Below are positions 23,812 to 31,243 of a stretch of DNA of 61,065 nucleotides, in pieces. The notes under the pieces were generated by a model that did not search any database, was not told the DNA's origin, and was given only the letters and a program-made list of their open reading frames with translations. The stretch's first letter is position 1; each line of letters opens with the position of its first letter. The stretch is from Clostridia bacterium (GTDB lineage: Bacteria > Bacillota > Clostridia > Oscillospirales > Acutalibacteraceae), in contig JAFXFF010000030.1 in NCBI GenBank assembly GCA_017520705.1, forward strand, positions 1-61,065, written 5' to 3'. The translations under genes were made by a program, and so were the position numbers.

Positions 23812-24297
23812 TTACACCTTTTCCTCATACAGAATGGTAGCCACCTTGTCGCCGTCCAACTCAAAAGTGAGGGTGACCTTGTCGGTCAAATTGTACACCC
23901 AATAATAGTTGGTGGGTTCATCCGCCTCACCGTAGGCGTCCATTACGGCATCGAGATTGTCGCCCACTTTAATCCCCTTGTCGGTGGGATAGTCGGCGGA
24001 TTCCACGGTGATGACGGCGATCGCATCCGCATCCTCTTTGCGATAGGTCTGGATGCTGAATCCGTCGTAGCGGTAGACGGTATCCATCCCCTCAAAGTGG
24101 CAGCTGGGCGCCTCCTCTACGCTGACGGGCTCACCCAACGCGGTCTTCATCTCGGCGGTGAGGGTTTCCCCCACCGTCACGGTGGTGTCCCCCAGCTTAA
24201 CGGCGGCCTTGCTGCCGCCCTCCTCCTTTTTATTCTCCTTGCCGCAGCCGCACAGCAGCAGGGCCATAGCCAGAGCCAAAGCAAAAAATCGTTTCAT
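23812..24297 (-). CDS. Small lipoprotein of unknown function
   Basis: A 161-residue protein with a clear lipoprotein signal (MKRFFALALAMALLLCGC) and a short charged linker (KENKKEEGG). The mature part includes VKLGDTTVTVGETLTAEMKT and a second similar stretch, GIKVGDNLDAVMDAYGEADE, each looking like a beta-strand plus helix unit and pointing to a duplicated fold. No catalytic motif is seen. The ATG at 24297 follows AGAGGATTGTGACT. It is the last gene of a minus-strand set, 15 bases after an AlgX-like gene, so it may serve the same surface-polymer modification system. Confidence 0.7.
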   Translation of the reverse strand: MKRFFALALAMALLLCGCGKENKKEEGGSKAAVKLGDTTVTVGETLTAEMKTALGEPVSVEEAPSCHFEGMDTVYRYDGFSIQTYRKEDADAIAVITVESADYPTDKGIKVGDNLDAVMDAYGEADEPTNYYWVYNLTDKVTLTFELDGDKVATILYEEKV

Positions 24298-24312
24298 AGT
24301 CACAATCCTCTC

Positions 24313-25704
24313 TTAGTTGATGATACCCATATCGATCCAGTTGCCGTGGTATTCACCCAACAGGGTGATGGGTTTGCCGGCGCAGTCGGCAGGCAGATAG
24401 GCGGTGAAGCCGTTGTCCGCCGTGGGGTCGCCCTCGGCGATGGGGAAGGCCTCGTAGGCCACCCCGTCCACGGCGAGATAGATGCGGTCAGCTACGCCGC
24501 GGGTGCCGTCGGTGAATCCGCTCACCTTAAGGTAGTCGCCGTTTTTCACCGTCTTGGTCGAAACGGGTGTGCCCTCTGCGGTGGCAGCAGGCATCTCCCG
24601 CACGGGAGCGGTCATCTTAGGGGCGTGGGTCAGCAGGTAGTGGAGATTGCGCTCCACGATCTCCACCAGCACCGTGTCTGCCTCTTCGATCTCGGTGAGA
24701 TCCAGGGCATAAGGCAGGGCCCGGGAGAAGGTGGCGGTGGCGTACTGCTCTGCCAGCAGGGGAAGCAGCGCATTGGCAAAGGAGTCGCGGAACATCACCA
24801 GATGCCCTTCGCCGCTTTCGCAGGCGGTGGTGATGAGGATGTCCTCCTCGGTGCGGAAGCGGGAGGTGTATCGGTAGGTGAAGTTCGTCTGCCACACCGC
24901 CTGCTCGTCCTTGTGCCCGCTGCCCAGCAGCTTGTCCAAGTCGCCGTCCCACACCGCCTCGATGGCGTAGGGGGTGTCTGCATAGGCTCCCGCTTTACCG
25001 CCTACGGCAGCCATCAGGGTGTCATACCCCACACGGGCGCCCAGATTGTTCCAGTGGGAGTCCCGCTTGTGGTAGAGAAGCGTACCCTTCTCGGCGGTCA
25101 GTGCGGCAGTCATATCCACGTACCAGTCGTTGTTGACCAGCGTCTTATTCAAAACGTACAGGGGAGTGAGATCTTCACACCCCGGTTTGGTGAACGCGTA
25201 GTTGTCGGGTATGCGGTAATAATAGGGCAGATAGTCGGGGTAGACGGTGGCCTTGTTGGGCACCACCGTCAGGGCAAAGGCGGCACCGTGTCCTTTCACG
25301 TATTCCGCCATCAGGTCGCCCACCCGTTGCAGGCGCCACGCCTGCGTATCCGACAGAGTGGTTTCCCCGCGGTAATCGGGCATGGTCTTTTCAAAATACA
25401 GCCATCCGTCGGTGCCCATCACCACGTCTGCCTCGGAGGAGACGCCAAAGGCGCTCTTTAGGTCACTCTGCGCCCCCACCAGTTCGGAGCGGAGGGTGAA
25501 ACGGTCGGCCAGATAGTCGCCTACACCATCAAAGAAGGCGGTGTTGAACTCGCCATCCACGAACAGGGCGGGCCAGGCCGCCAATTCCCGCTTTTCCGCG
25601 TTGGCCGCGGCGGAGGATTGCCCCGTCAGCGGCATGGTGTATACGGGGATGAGCAGTGCCGTCACCGCCACCGCTACAAACACAATTTTTTCCCACTTTT
25701 TCAT
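24313..25704 (-). CDS. AlgX/AlgJ-like (DHHW) O-acetyltransferase component
   Basis: A 463-residue protein with an N-terminal membrane anchor or signal (IVFVAVAVTALLIPVYTMPL), followed by an SGNH-like extracytoplasmic domain: EKRELAAWPALF, FFDGVGDYLADRFTLR, VVMGTDGWLYFEKT, VPNKATVYPDYLP and KRDSHWNNLGARV, which carries the catalytic Asp-x-His pair of the family. A C-terminal beta domain with PITLLGEYHGN may bind polymer. These proteins pass acetyl groups, exported by an MBOAT partner, to exopolysaccharide. The MBOAT gene lies 18 bases upstream in the same operon. Confidence 0.85.
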   Translation of the reverse strand: MKKWEKIVFVAVAVTALLIPVYTMPLTGQSSAAANAEKRELAAWPALFVDGEFNTAFFDGVGDYLADRFTLRSELVGAQSDLKSAFGVSSEADVVMGTDGWLYFEKTMPDYRGETTLSDTQAWRLQRVGDLMAEYVKGHGAAFALTVVPNKATVYPDYLPYYYRIPDNYAFTKPGCEDLTPLYVLNKTLVNNDWYVDMTAALTAEKGTLLYHKRDSHWNNLGARVGYDTLMAAVGGKAGAYADTPYAIEAVWDGDLDKLLGSGHKDEQAVWQTNFTYRYTSRFRTEEDILITTACESGEGHLVMFRDSFANALLPLLAEQYATATFSRALPYALDLTEIEEADTVLVEIVERNLHYLLTHAPKMTAPVREMPAATAEGTPVSTKTVKNGDYLKVSGFTDGTRGVADRIYLAVDGVAYEAFPIAEGDPTADNGFTAYLPADCAGKPITLLGEYHGNWIDMGIIN

Positions 25705-25722
25705 AGGGCAACCTCCTTTCGA

Positions 25723-27180
25723 TTAAAACTGGAAATAAATAAATGCCGAGTAGGTTCCCGCCGCCAGACTCATGGCGCACAGCACCAGCATCACCAGCGC
25801 CCACAGATAGGACAGCCGCTGTGCCACGGCGTTCAGCCGCGGACGGGCTTCGCAGGTGGCCCTCAGCCACGGGGTGATAGGGGCCGCCCCTATGACGGCG
25901 ATGCCCAAAATCGTGAAGAAATAGGGGGTCAGGCAGGGGAGCACCTCCCGCCACAGGGAGCTGTCTCCCCACGTGAGGAAGCCGCCGAAGGAGAACATCG
26001 ACCCCAGATACGCGCCCGCCTGGGTCAGGCTGTCGGCGCGGAAGAGGACAAAGCCCACGGTTACGGTCAACAGTGTGTAGAAACGAACCAGGATTTTACC
26101 GATTGTAGATTTCACCCGCCCCGCGGGGAGAATGTTGTTGCTCTCCAGTATGAGGAACAGGCCGTTATACAGACCCCACACCACAAAGGTCAGGTTGGCG
26201 CCGTGCCACAGACCGGTGCAGAAAAAGACGATGAGCTGGTTGAGCAGCATCCGCTTTTTGCCCTTGCGGTTGCCGCCCAGAGGAATATACAGATATTCGC
26301 GGAACCAGGTGGACAGGGTGATGTGCCACCGCCGCCAGAAATCTTTGATGCCTAAGGAGGCATAGGGATAGTTGAAATTCTCGGGGAATCGGAAGCCGAA
26401 AATGCGGCCCATACCGATGGCCATATCGCTGTAGCCGCTGAAATCGAAGTAGATCTGCAGCAGGTAGGCGATGGCACCCAGCCATGCGAAGGCGGCGGGC
26501 AGTTGCCCGGCGCGGTCGGTGAAGCAGACGCCTACCAGCACCGCCAGCTCGTCGGCGATGAGAATTTTCTTGCCCAGACCGATGAACAGCCGACGGAAGC
26601 CCTCCACGGCTCCGTCCACCGTCAGGGTGCGGGTCTTTAATTGGTCGGCGATGTCGCGGTAGCGCACGATGGGGCCCGCGATGAGTTGGGGGAAGAAGGA
26701 GATGTACAGCAGCAGGCGGAACCCGTTCTTTTGCACCAGCTGCGGGTCACGGTACACGTCGATGACGTAGGAGAGGGCCTGGAAGGTGTAGAAGGAGATG
26801 CCGATGGGCAGCGCAATTTGCGGCACGGGGAGGTGTAGCCCCGTGATGCCGTTGAGCATCTCGGTGGCAAAGCCCGCGTATTTGAATACGCCCAGCAGGC
26901 CGATGTTCAGCACCACCGCTAACGTTAGCAGCAGTTTGCGCCCCTTGCCGCCGGCGATGCCCAGTCCCAACACCCAGTTGGCGAAAACGGAGGTCAGCAG
27001 GAGGATCAGCAGCACCGGCTCCCCCCAGGCGTAGAACAGCAGGCTGGCGCACACCAGCAGAGCGTTGAGCAGGGGATCCCGCACCGCGCGCAGCTTGTCC
27101 GGCAGGCGGGACAGCAAGAAATACAGCGCCAGCGTACCCGGAAACAGCATAAATAAAAACTCCACCGAACTGAAAACCAC
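25723..27180 (-). CDS. MBOAT family acyl (acetyl) transferase, AlgI-like
   Basis: A 485-residue polytopic membrane protein with AlgI marks: LPIGISFYTFQALSYVIDVY, FFPQLIAGPIVRY, FSGYSDMAIGMGRIFGFRFPENFNYPY, FWRRWHITLSTWFREYLYIPLGGNR and GLWHGANLTFVVWGLYNG, where the histidine is the presumed catalytic residue. It moves acetyl groups across the membrane for O-acetylation of a cell-surface polymer. The start is a GTG at 27180, 7 bases after AAAGGAGGTG. It leads a three-gene minus-strand operon with its own promoter. The polymer acted on is not encoded nearby. Confidence 0.92.
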   Translation of the reverse strand: MVFSSVEFLFMLFPGTLALYFLLSRLPDKLRAVRDPLLNALLVCASLLFYAWGEPVLLILLLTSVFANWVLGLGIAGGKGRKLLLTLAVVLNIGLLGVFKYAGFATEMLNGITGLHLPVPQIALPIGISFYTFQALSYVIDVYRDPQLVQKNGFRLLLYISFFPQLIAGPIVRYRDIADQLKTRTLTVDGAVEGFRRLFIGLGKKILIADELAVLVGVCFTDRAGQLPAAFAWLGAIAYLLQIYFDFSGYSDMAIGMGRIFGFRFPENFNYPYASLGIKDFWRRWHITLSTWFREYLYIPLGGNRKGKKRMLLNQLIVFFCTGLWHGANLTFVVWGLYNGLFLILESNNILPAGRVKSTIGKILVRFYTLLTVTVGFVLFRADSLTQAGAYLGSMFSFGGFLTWGDSSLWREVLPCLTPYFFTILGIAVIGAAPITPWLRATCEARPRLNAVAQRLSYLWALVMLVLCAMSLAAGTYSAFIYFQF

Positions 27181-27249
27181 AGTTCCACCTCCTTTGCCTT
27201 AAATGGTGTTAAATACTGTAAAAAAACACCTATTATTCCACAATGCAAC

Positions 27250-27278
27250 AGTTTACCAAAAAACGACACGCTTGTCAA
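27250..27278 (-). promoter_or_regulatory. Promoter for O-acetylation operon
   Basis: Minus-strand TTGACA (27278-27273), a 17-base spacer and TAAACT (27255-27250), followed by a leader of about 65 bases to the GTG start. Confidence 0.75.
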
Positions 27279-27290
27279 TGCAATCCCCAC

Positions 27291-27319
27291 TTGCTAAAAT
27301 CGCAAAATTGGTGTAGAAT
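27291..27319 (+). promoter_or_regulatory. Promoter for SH3-transglutaminase gene pair
   Basis: TTGCTA (27291-27296), a 17-base spacer and TAGAAT (27314-27319), 29 bases before the ATG at 27349. Confidence 0.65.
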
Positions 27320-27348
27320 AGTAACGAACACACAAAGGAGTGATAGCT

Positions 27349-28422
27349 ATGACCAAACGACTTCTTTCTCTATTGTTGGTGAGCATCCTGCTGTTGACCC
27401 TCACCGCTTGCGGCGATAAGGGCGGCAAGAAGGATACCCCTGCGACCACCACGACCACCACCGCCGTGTCCACGACGGCGGCACCGCAAAATCCTGTCTA
27501 CTACGTCACGGCGACCAAGCTCAATGTGCGCCGTGAGCCCAATACCACCTGCGAGATTCTGGGCTCGCTGACCTACGGCACCGCTGTGGAGATCTTGGAT
27601 ACCGTAGATGGCTGGCATCTCATCTCTTATCTGGGGGAGCCCGCCTACATCAGCGCCGATTATACGTCCCCCAGTGCGCCGCCCTCCACCACCGCTACCA
27701 CCACTACTACGAAGCTGACTACCACCACCACGTTGCCTCCCCAAACGGTGCTGTACGTCACCGGCACCAAGCTCAACGTGCGAAGCGAGCCCAACACCTC
27801 CTCTGAGATTTTGGGTACGCTGGTTCAGGGCGAGGCAGTGGTGATCTACGCCACCGTGGGCAGCTGGTACCGCATCGATTGGAACGGCAGCACCGGCTAT
27901 ATCAGCGCCGATTACGTGTCCCTCACCCCCCCTGCCGGTATGACCACCGCCACAGGCACCGTCAGCAATTACCCCGATTCCTCGGTGCCCCCTCTGCAGG
28001 GCGGCCTCACCGATGCCGAGCGGGAGGAGCTCTATAGCGGTCTGCGGAATATTATTTCCGATAACGGCTCCGACTATGTGGACGTGTACAATTACGTCCA
28101 CGACAACAAGACCTATCGCTCTATGGACGAGGGGGAGAGCATCGAGCAGATGGCTTACAAAACCCTCAAGAGTAAGTCGGTCTCCTGCTATTATTTCGCC
28201 GCCTTCACCTATCTTTTGATGAAGCAGGCGGGCTATGAGGTGGAGTTTGTCCGCGGCCTGGGCTGGCAGAACGGCACCGAGCATTGCTGGATCATGTTCA
28301 AGGAGGCGGACGGCTGGTACTTTATGGACTCCCTCTATGTCCGCAGTTCCAAGCTGACCACTAAGCAGTGTAAGGACATCGGCTATAAGTGGAATCCCCA
28401 CGTCCATCCGGAGGCGCAGTGA
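27349..28422 (+). CDS. Lipoprotein with two SH3 domains and a transglutaminase-like domain
   Basis: A 357-residue lipoprotein (lipobox LTLTAC). After a Thr-rich linker come two bacterial SH3 domains, each with TKLNVRxEPNT and ending YISADY (about 47-107 and 127-190), separated by a second Thr-rich stretch. The C-terminal part (about 220-357) resembles a transglutaminase-like cysteine protease: SVSCYYFAAFTYLLMKQAG carries the cysteine, NGTEHCWIMFKEADGWYFMDS the histidine and aspartate. It would bind peptidoglycan and act on peptide or isopeptide bonds there. The ATG at 27349 is 8 bases after AAAGGAG. It overlaps the next gene by TGATG. Confidence 0.82.
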   Translation: MTKRLLSLLLVSILLLTLTACGDKGGKKDTPATTTTTTAVSTTAAPQNPVYYVTATKLNVRREPNTTCEILGSLTYGTAVEILDTVDGWHLISYLGEPAYISADYTSPSAPPSTTATTTTTKLTTTTTLPPQTVLYVTGTKLNVRSEPNTSSEILGTLVQGEAVVIYATVGSWYRIDWNGSTGYISADYVSLTPPAGMTTATGTVSNYPDSSVPPLQGGLTDAEREELYSGLRNIISDNGSDYVDVYNYVHDNKTYRSMDEGESIEQMAYKTLKSKSVSCYYFAAFTYLLMKQAGYEVEFVRGLGWQNGTEHCWIMFKEADGWYFMDSLYVRSSKLTTKQCKDIGYKWNPHVHPEAQ

Positions 28423-29660
28423 TGAAACGACTGGGGATCGCCACCGTGGTGTTGGTGCTGTTGCTCACCTCCTGCGGCAAGCCGGACGCTCTCCCCACGG
28501 GCGGACAGACGGCTTCCTCCGTCCCTGTGTCCGGCACCACGATTCCAACCGTAACCACGACCACGACAACAATTGAAACCACAACCACAACCACGACCAT
28601 GACCACAACCACAAGCACAACAGCCCCCACCCGCGTCACCATTGACGGCGTCACCTATATCGGGGACGCCGAGGAGGGGCTTGTCGCCACGGATTTTGAG
28701 CTTCCTCTGCGAGGGGCCACCGGCTTTATCTCGGTGGCCACCCCGTTGTACAGCGATTCTGCCCGCACTGTCGAGATTGCCACGCTTACCGCGGGAGAAG
28801 CCTTTACGGTGCTGGCACAGACCGCCGCCGATACGTGGCAGGTGCGCTTGGAGGACGGCACCGAGGGCTATGTAGAGAACACCACCTGCTACCTCAATAT
28901 CGCCGACGTCATTCCCTCCGTCGTGCTGGACAATACCAACAGCTATTCCTCTGTTTTCCTTTCCTCGGGCAAGGAGATCCCCACCGTCACAGGGGAGCAA
29001 TTATACGATTCCGAGACCTACAATCCCCGTTTGGGCCGTAAGGAATTTTTGGTGGCCTGCAATTGGCAGATGGTGAAGAAGATCTACGCCGCCCAGCAGG
29101 CGGCGCTGGCTCAGGGTTACACCCTGATCATCAACGAGGCGTTCCGTCCTATGGACGTCCAGCTGAATATCGCCGCCACCCTTAAGGAACTGTACGATAC
29201 CGATGCCGCTGTCAAGGCGGGCATCGACACCACCCCGTGGAACATATCCTGGTTTATCGCCAATCGTCCCTCCACCCATCAGATGGGGTGTGCCGTTGAT
29301 ACTTCTCTTGCCAAGGTGACCGAGGTGACCTACCGCCTCTGCGGCGGCTACCGCTATCGGGAGGTGACAGGCTTTGTTCCTTGTGCGATGCCCACCCCCA
29401 TCCACGAGCTGTCCGCCGCCGCCGTCTCCCTCTCCAAGCCGGTCAATTCCTACAGCCCCACGGCGTGGCAGACCATCGCCCCCGCCAAAACGATGACCGA
29501 GGAGGCGCTGAAGCTCCGCGAGTTCTGCACCGGTGCGGGGATGTCCCCCTTGGCCTCCGAGTGGTGGCATTTCAACGACCTGCAGGTCAAGGAAGTTGTG
29601 GGGGATCGCTACACCACCGACCCCTTCTACTTGGACACCTGCCTGAGCGAAATACCGTAA
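28422..29660 (+). CDS. VanX/DdpX-like D-Ala-D-Ala dipeptidase (M15) lipoprotein with SH3 domain
   Basis: A 412-residue protein with a lipoprotein signal (VLLLTSC), a long Thr-rich linker, and an SH3-like domain around residues 95-165 (VATPLYSDSARTVEIATLTAGEAF). The C-terminal M15 peptidase domain has NEAFRPMDVQ, STHQMGCAVD with zinc ligands H286 and D293, and EWWHF with catalytic E380 and ligand H383. The family cleaves D-Ala-D-Ala dipeptides or peptidoglycan stems. Being outside the cell and carrying an SH3, it more probably acts in wall turnover than in vancomycin resistance; no vanHA genes are near. The ATG overlaps the upstream stop, so the pair is translationally coupled. Confidence 0.85.
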   Translation: MKRLGIATVVLVLLLTSCGKPDALPTGGQTASSVPVSGTTIPTVTTTTTTIETTTTTTTMTTTTSTTAPTRVTIDGVTYIGDAEEGLVATDFELPLRGATGFISVATPLYSDSARTVEIATLTAGEAFTVLAQTAADTWQVRLEDGTEGYVENTTCYLNIADVIPSVVLDNTNSYSSVFLSSGKEIPTVTGEQLYDSETYNPRLGRKEFLVACNWQMVKKIYAAQQAALAQGYTLIINEAFRPMDVQLNIAATLKELYDTDAAVKAGIDTTPWNISWFIANRPSTHQMGCAVDTSLAKVTEVTYRLCGGYRYREVTGFVPCAMPTPIHELSAAAVSLSKPVNSYSPTAWQTIAPAKTMTEEALKLREFCTGAGMSPLASEWWHFNDLQVKEVVGDRYTTDPFYLDTCLSEIP

Positions 29661-29663
29661 CGA

Positions 29664-29695
29664 AAAAGCCGCTACCCGTGTGGGTAGCGGCTTTT
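29664..29695. terminator. Intrinsic terminator between convergent genes
   Basis: A 14-base perfect stem AAAAGCCGCTACCC (29664-29677) / GGGTAGCGGCTTTT (29682-29695) with flanking A and T runs. Confidence 0.85.
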
Positions 29696-29714
29696 ACTAT
29701 GTATTATACAGAGA

Positions 29715-30539
29715 TCAGACAGCGGCAGTCTTCCACGCCTTGTTGACCTTGGAGGTGGTGATAGCCAGCGCAATATACAGCACAAAGCCGCACACAGCCA
29801 GCGGCACGCTGATGAGCAGCACGCACACCAAGGTGAACAGCAACTGAGCCAAAATGGCCACACCGGTGAGCTTCTTGGCGGCGGCCAACAGGGTCAGCAG
29901 AATGATGATGGCGGCGAAGACGTAGGTGATGGTGCGTACCGTCTTGAGGATCTTTGCGATCTCTTCCAGCTCCTCGATCTCGCTATCCATACCCAGCTTA
30001 TCGGAAACGTCATCGGCCAACTTGTGGGTGGCATCCACCACGGCGATGAGGTTGGCCAGAGAAATCTTGCGGACCAATTTCTCCCACTTTTTGACTACGT
30101 TTTTCGCCTCACGGGCCGCCTTGCTACCCAATTCTTTCTCAATATCCTCCAGACGTTTTTCCATCTTGTCTATCGCATCGGAAGCCTCGTCCATAGAATT
30201 GATCAGCTCCTCGCGCTCATCCTCCTCCACTGCCATCTTGATGATGGGCAGATCCACAATGGAGATGGTGTTGAGAACCACCGTACTGATCAGCACCACC
30301 GCCATCAGAGCAGCGAAGAAAGCTAAGGCCAATTTGCCGGCCGTTTTCACCTCAGGGGCGGCCTCGGTGGCTAAAAACTGCTTTTTGGACAGGCCGCGCT
30401 TTTTGGCGGACAGACCGGGGACGGTGGGTGCCGCCACCGCTACAGGCGCCGCCGCAGGGGCCGCGGCAAAGGACGCACCGCAGTGGCCGCAGAAGGCCGA
30501 GTTATCGGGGATGTTATTACCGCAGTGGGGACAGAACAT
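29715..30539 (-). CDS. Zinc-ribbon membrane protein with coiled coil, function unknown
   Basis: A 274-residue protein. The N-terminus is a zinc ribbon, CPHCGNN, CGHCG (cysteines at 3, 6, 17, 20), then an Ala/Pro-rich linker, a first membrane helix (LALAFFAALMAVVLISTVVL), and a charged heptad-like stretch (EEDEREELINSMDEASDAID to KMEKRLEDIEKELGSKAARE) predicted to form a coiled coil of about 100 residues. Three or so further helices end the protein. No enzyme motif is seen. The start is the ATG at 30539 after AAGGAGTGTTTTGT. It follows the SGNH gene and may share its transcript. Confidence 0.7.
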   Translation of the reverse strand: MFCPHCGNNIPDNSAFCGHCGASFAAAPAAAPVAVAAPTVPGLSAKKRGLSKKQFLATEAAPEVKTAGKLALAFFAALMAVVLISTVVLNTISIVDLPIIKMAVEEDEREELINSMDEASDAIDKMEKRLEDIEKELGSKAAREAKNVVKKWEKLVRKISLANLIAVVDATHKLADDVSDKLGMDSEIEELEEIAKILKTVRTITYVFAAIIILLTLLAAAKKLTGVAILAQLLFTLVCVLLISVPLAVCGFVLYIALAITTSKVNKAWKTAAV

Positions 30540-30568
30540 ACAAAACACTCCTTAATATGTAAATTTTA

Positions 30569-31228
30569 TTACAGCGCCTTCAGGAAGCCCTCGAGACGGC
30601 TGGCGATACGTGCGTGGCCCTCGTCGTTGGGGTGCAGACCGTCGGGCATAAAGGTTTCTTTAATGATGGGCAGCTCGGGGTTTAGATTGCTGACGGCGTA
30701 CAGATCCAGAACGGGGAGGGAGTAATACTCCGCCACGTCCTTAATGGCCTGTGCCATTACCTTGAGGGAGGCGATGACAGGGTGACCGTGCTCGTTGAGG
30801 CTGTCGTGCTCCCCGATGCGGTGCAGGGGGGTCATCACCACGATGGTGGCGGCGGGATATTTCTCCCACAGCTGGCGGTAGAGGACGTGCAGCGCACCGT
30901 AGAAGGTGGTGTTATCTCTGTCGGCGATGGTGCCCAGCGGCACGTCGCCGTGGCCGAAATCGTTGGTGCCGCCGAACACCACGACGATGTCCGCATCGGG
31001 ATCCATTTTCTCCACGCGGGAGCCGAAATACTGACCGAAGCCCTCCTCACCGGGACGCTCCGGCATCAGACGGGGGGCGATGCGGGTGCCGCCGATTCCA
31101 TAGCCGCGGACGGTGGCGCCTGTGTGGCGCCCAACCTGCATCCAGTAGACGTTGTTCCAGTCGTTCAGGCAGGCGCCCTCGGTGATGCTGTCACCGAGAA
31201 AGTTGATTTTTTTGCCCTTCAGTTCCAT
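30569..31228 (-). CDS. SGNH/GDSL hydrolase
   Basis: A 219-residue cytosolic esterase/lipase-like protein without signal peptide. The four family blocks are visible: FLGDSITEG (nucleophile serine), GYGIGGTRI (glycine), VVFGGTNDFGHGD (asparagine), and FMPDGLHPNDEGHARIA with the Asp/His pair. Such enzymes remove acyl or acetyl groups from carbohydrates or lipids; the substrate is unknown. It lies 15 bases after the DUF1846 gene with a good ribosome site (AAGGAGCGATACGT), so the two are probably one operon. Confidence 0.88.
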   Translation of the reverse strand: MELKGKKINFLGDSITEGACLNDWNNVYWMQVGRHTGATVRGYGIGGTRIAPRLMPERPGEEGFGQYFGSRVEKMDPDADIVVVFGGTNDFGHGDVPLGTIADRDNTTFYGALHVLYRQLWEKYPAATIVVMTPLHRIGEHDSLNEHGHPVIASLKVMAQAIKDVAEYYSLPVLDLYAVSNLNPELPIIKETFMPDGLHPNDEGHARIASRLEGFLKAL

Positions 31229-31243
31229 ACGTATCGCTCCTTG

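Noticed and set aside
24097-25461. Long plus-strand frame opposite the AlgX-like gene
   Set aside because: No family resemblance and no start signals; the opposite strand carries DHHW motifs.
28422-29660. Vancomycin-resistance VanX
   Set aside because: The protein is a secreted lipoprotein with an SH3 domain and there are no vanH, vanA or vanRS genes nearby; a wall-turnover enzyme is more likely.
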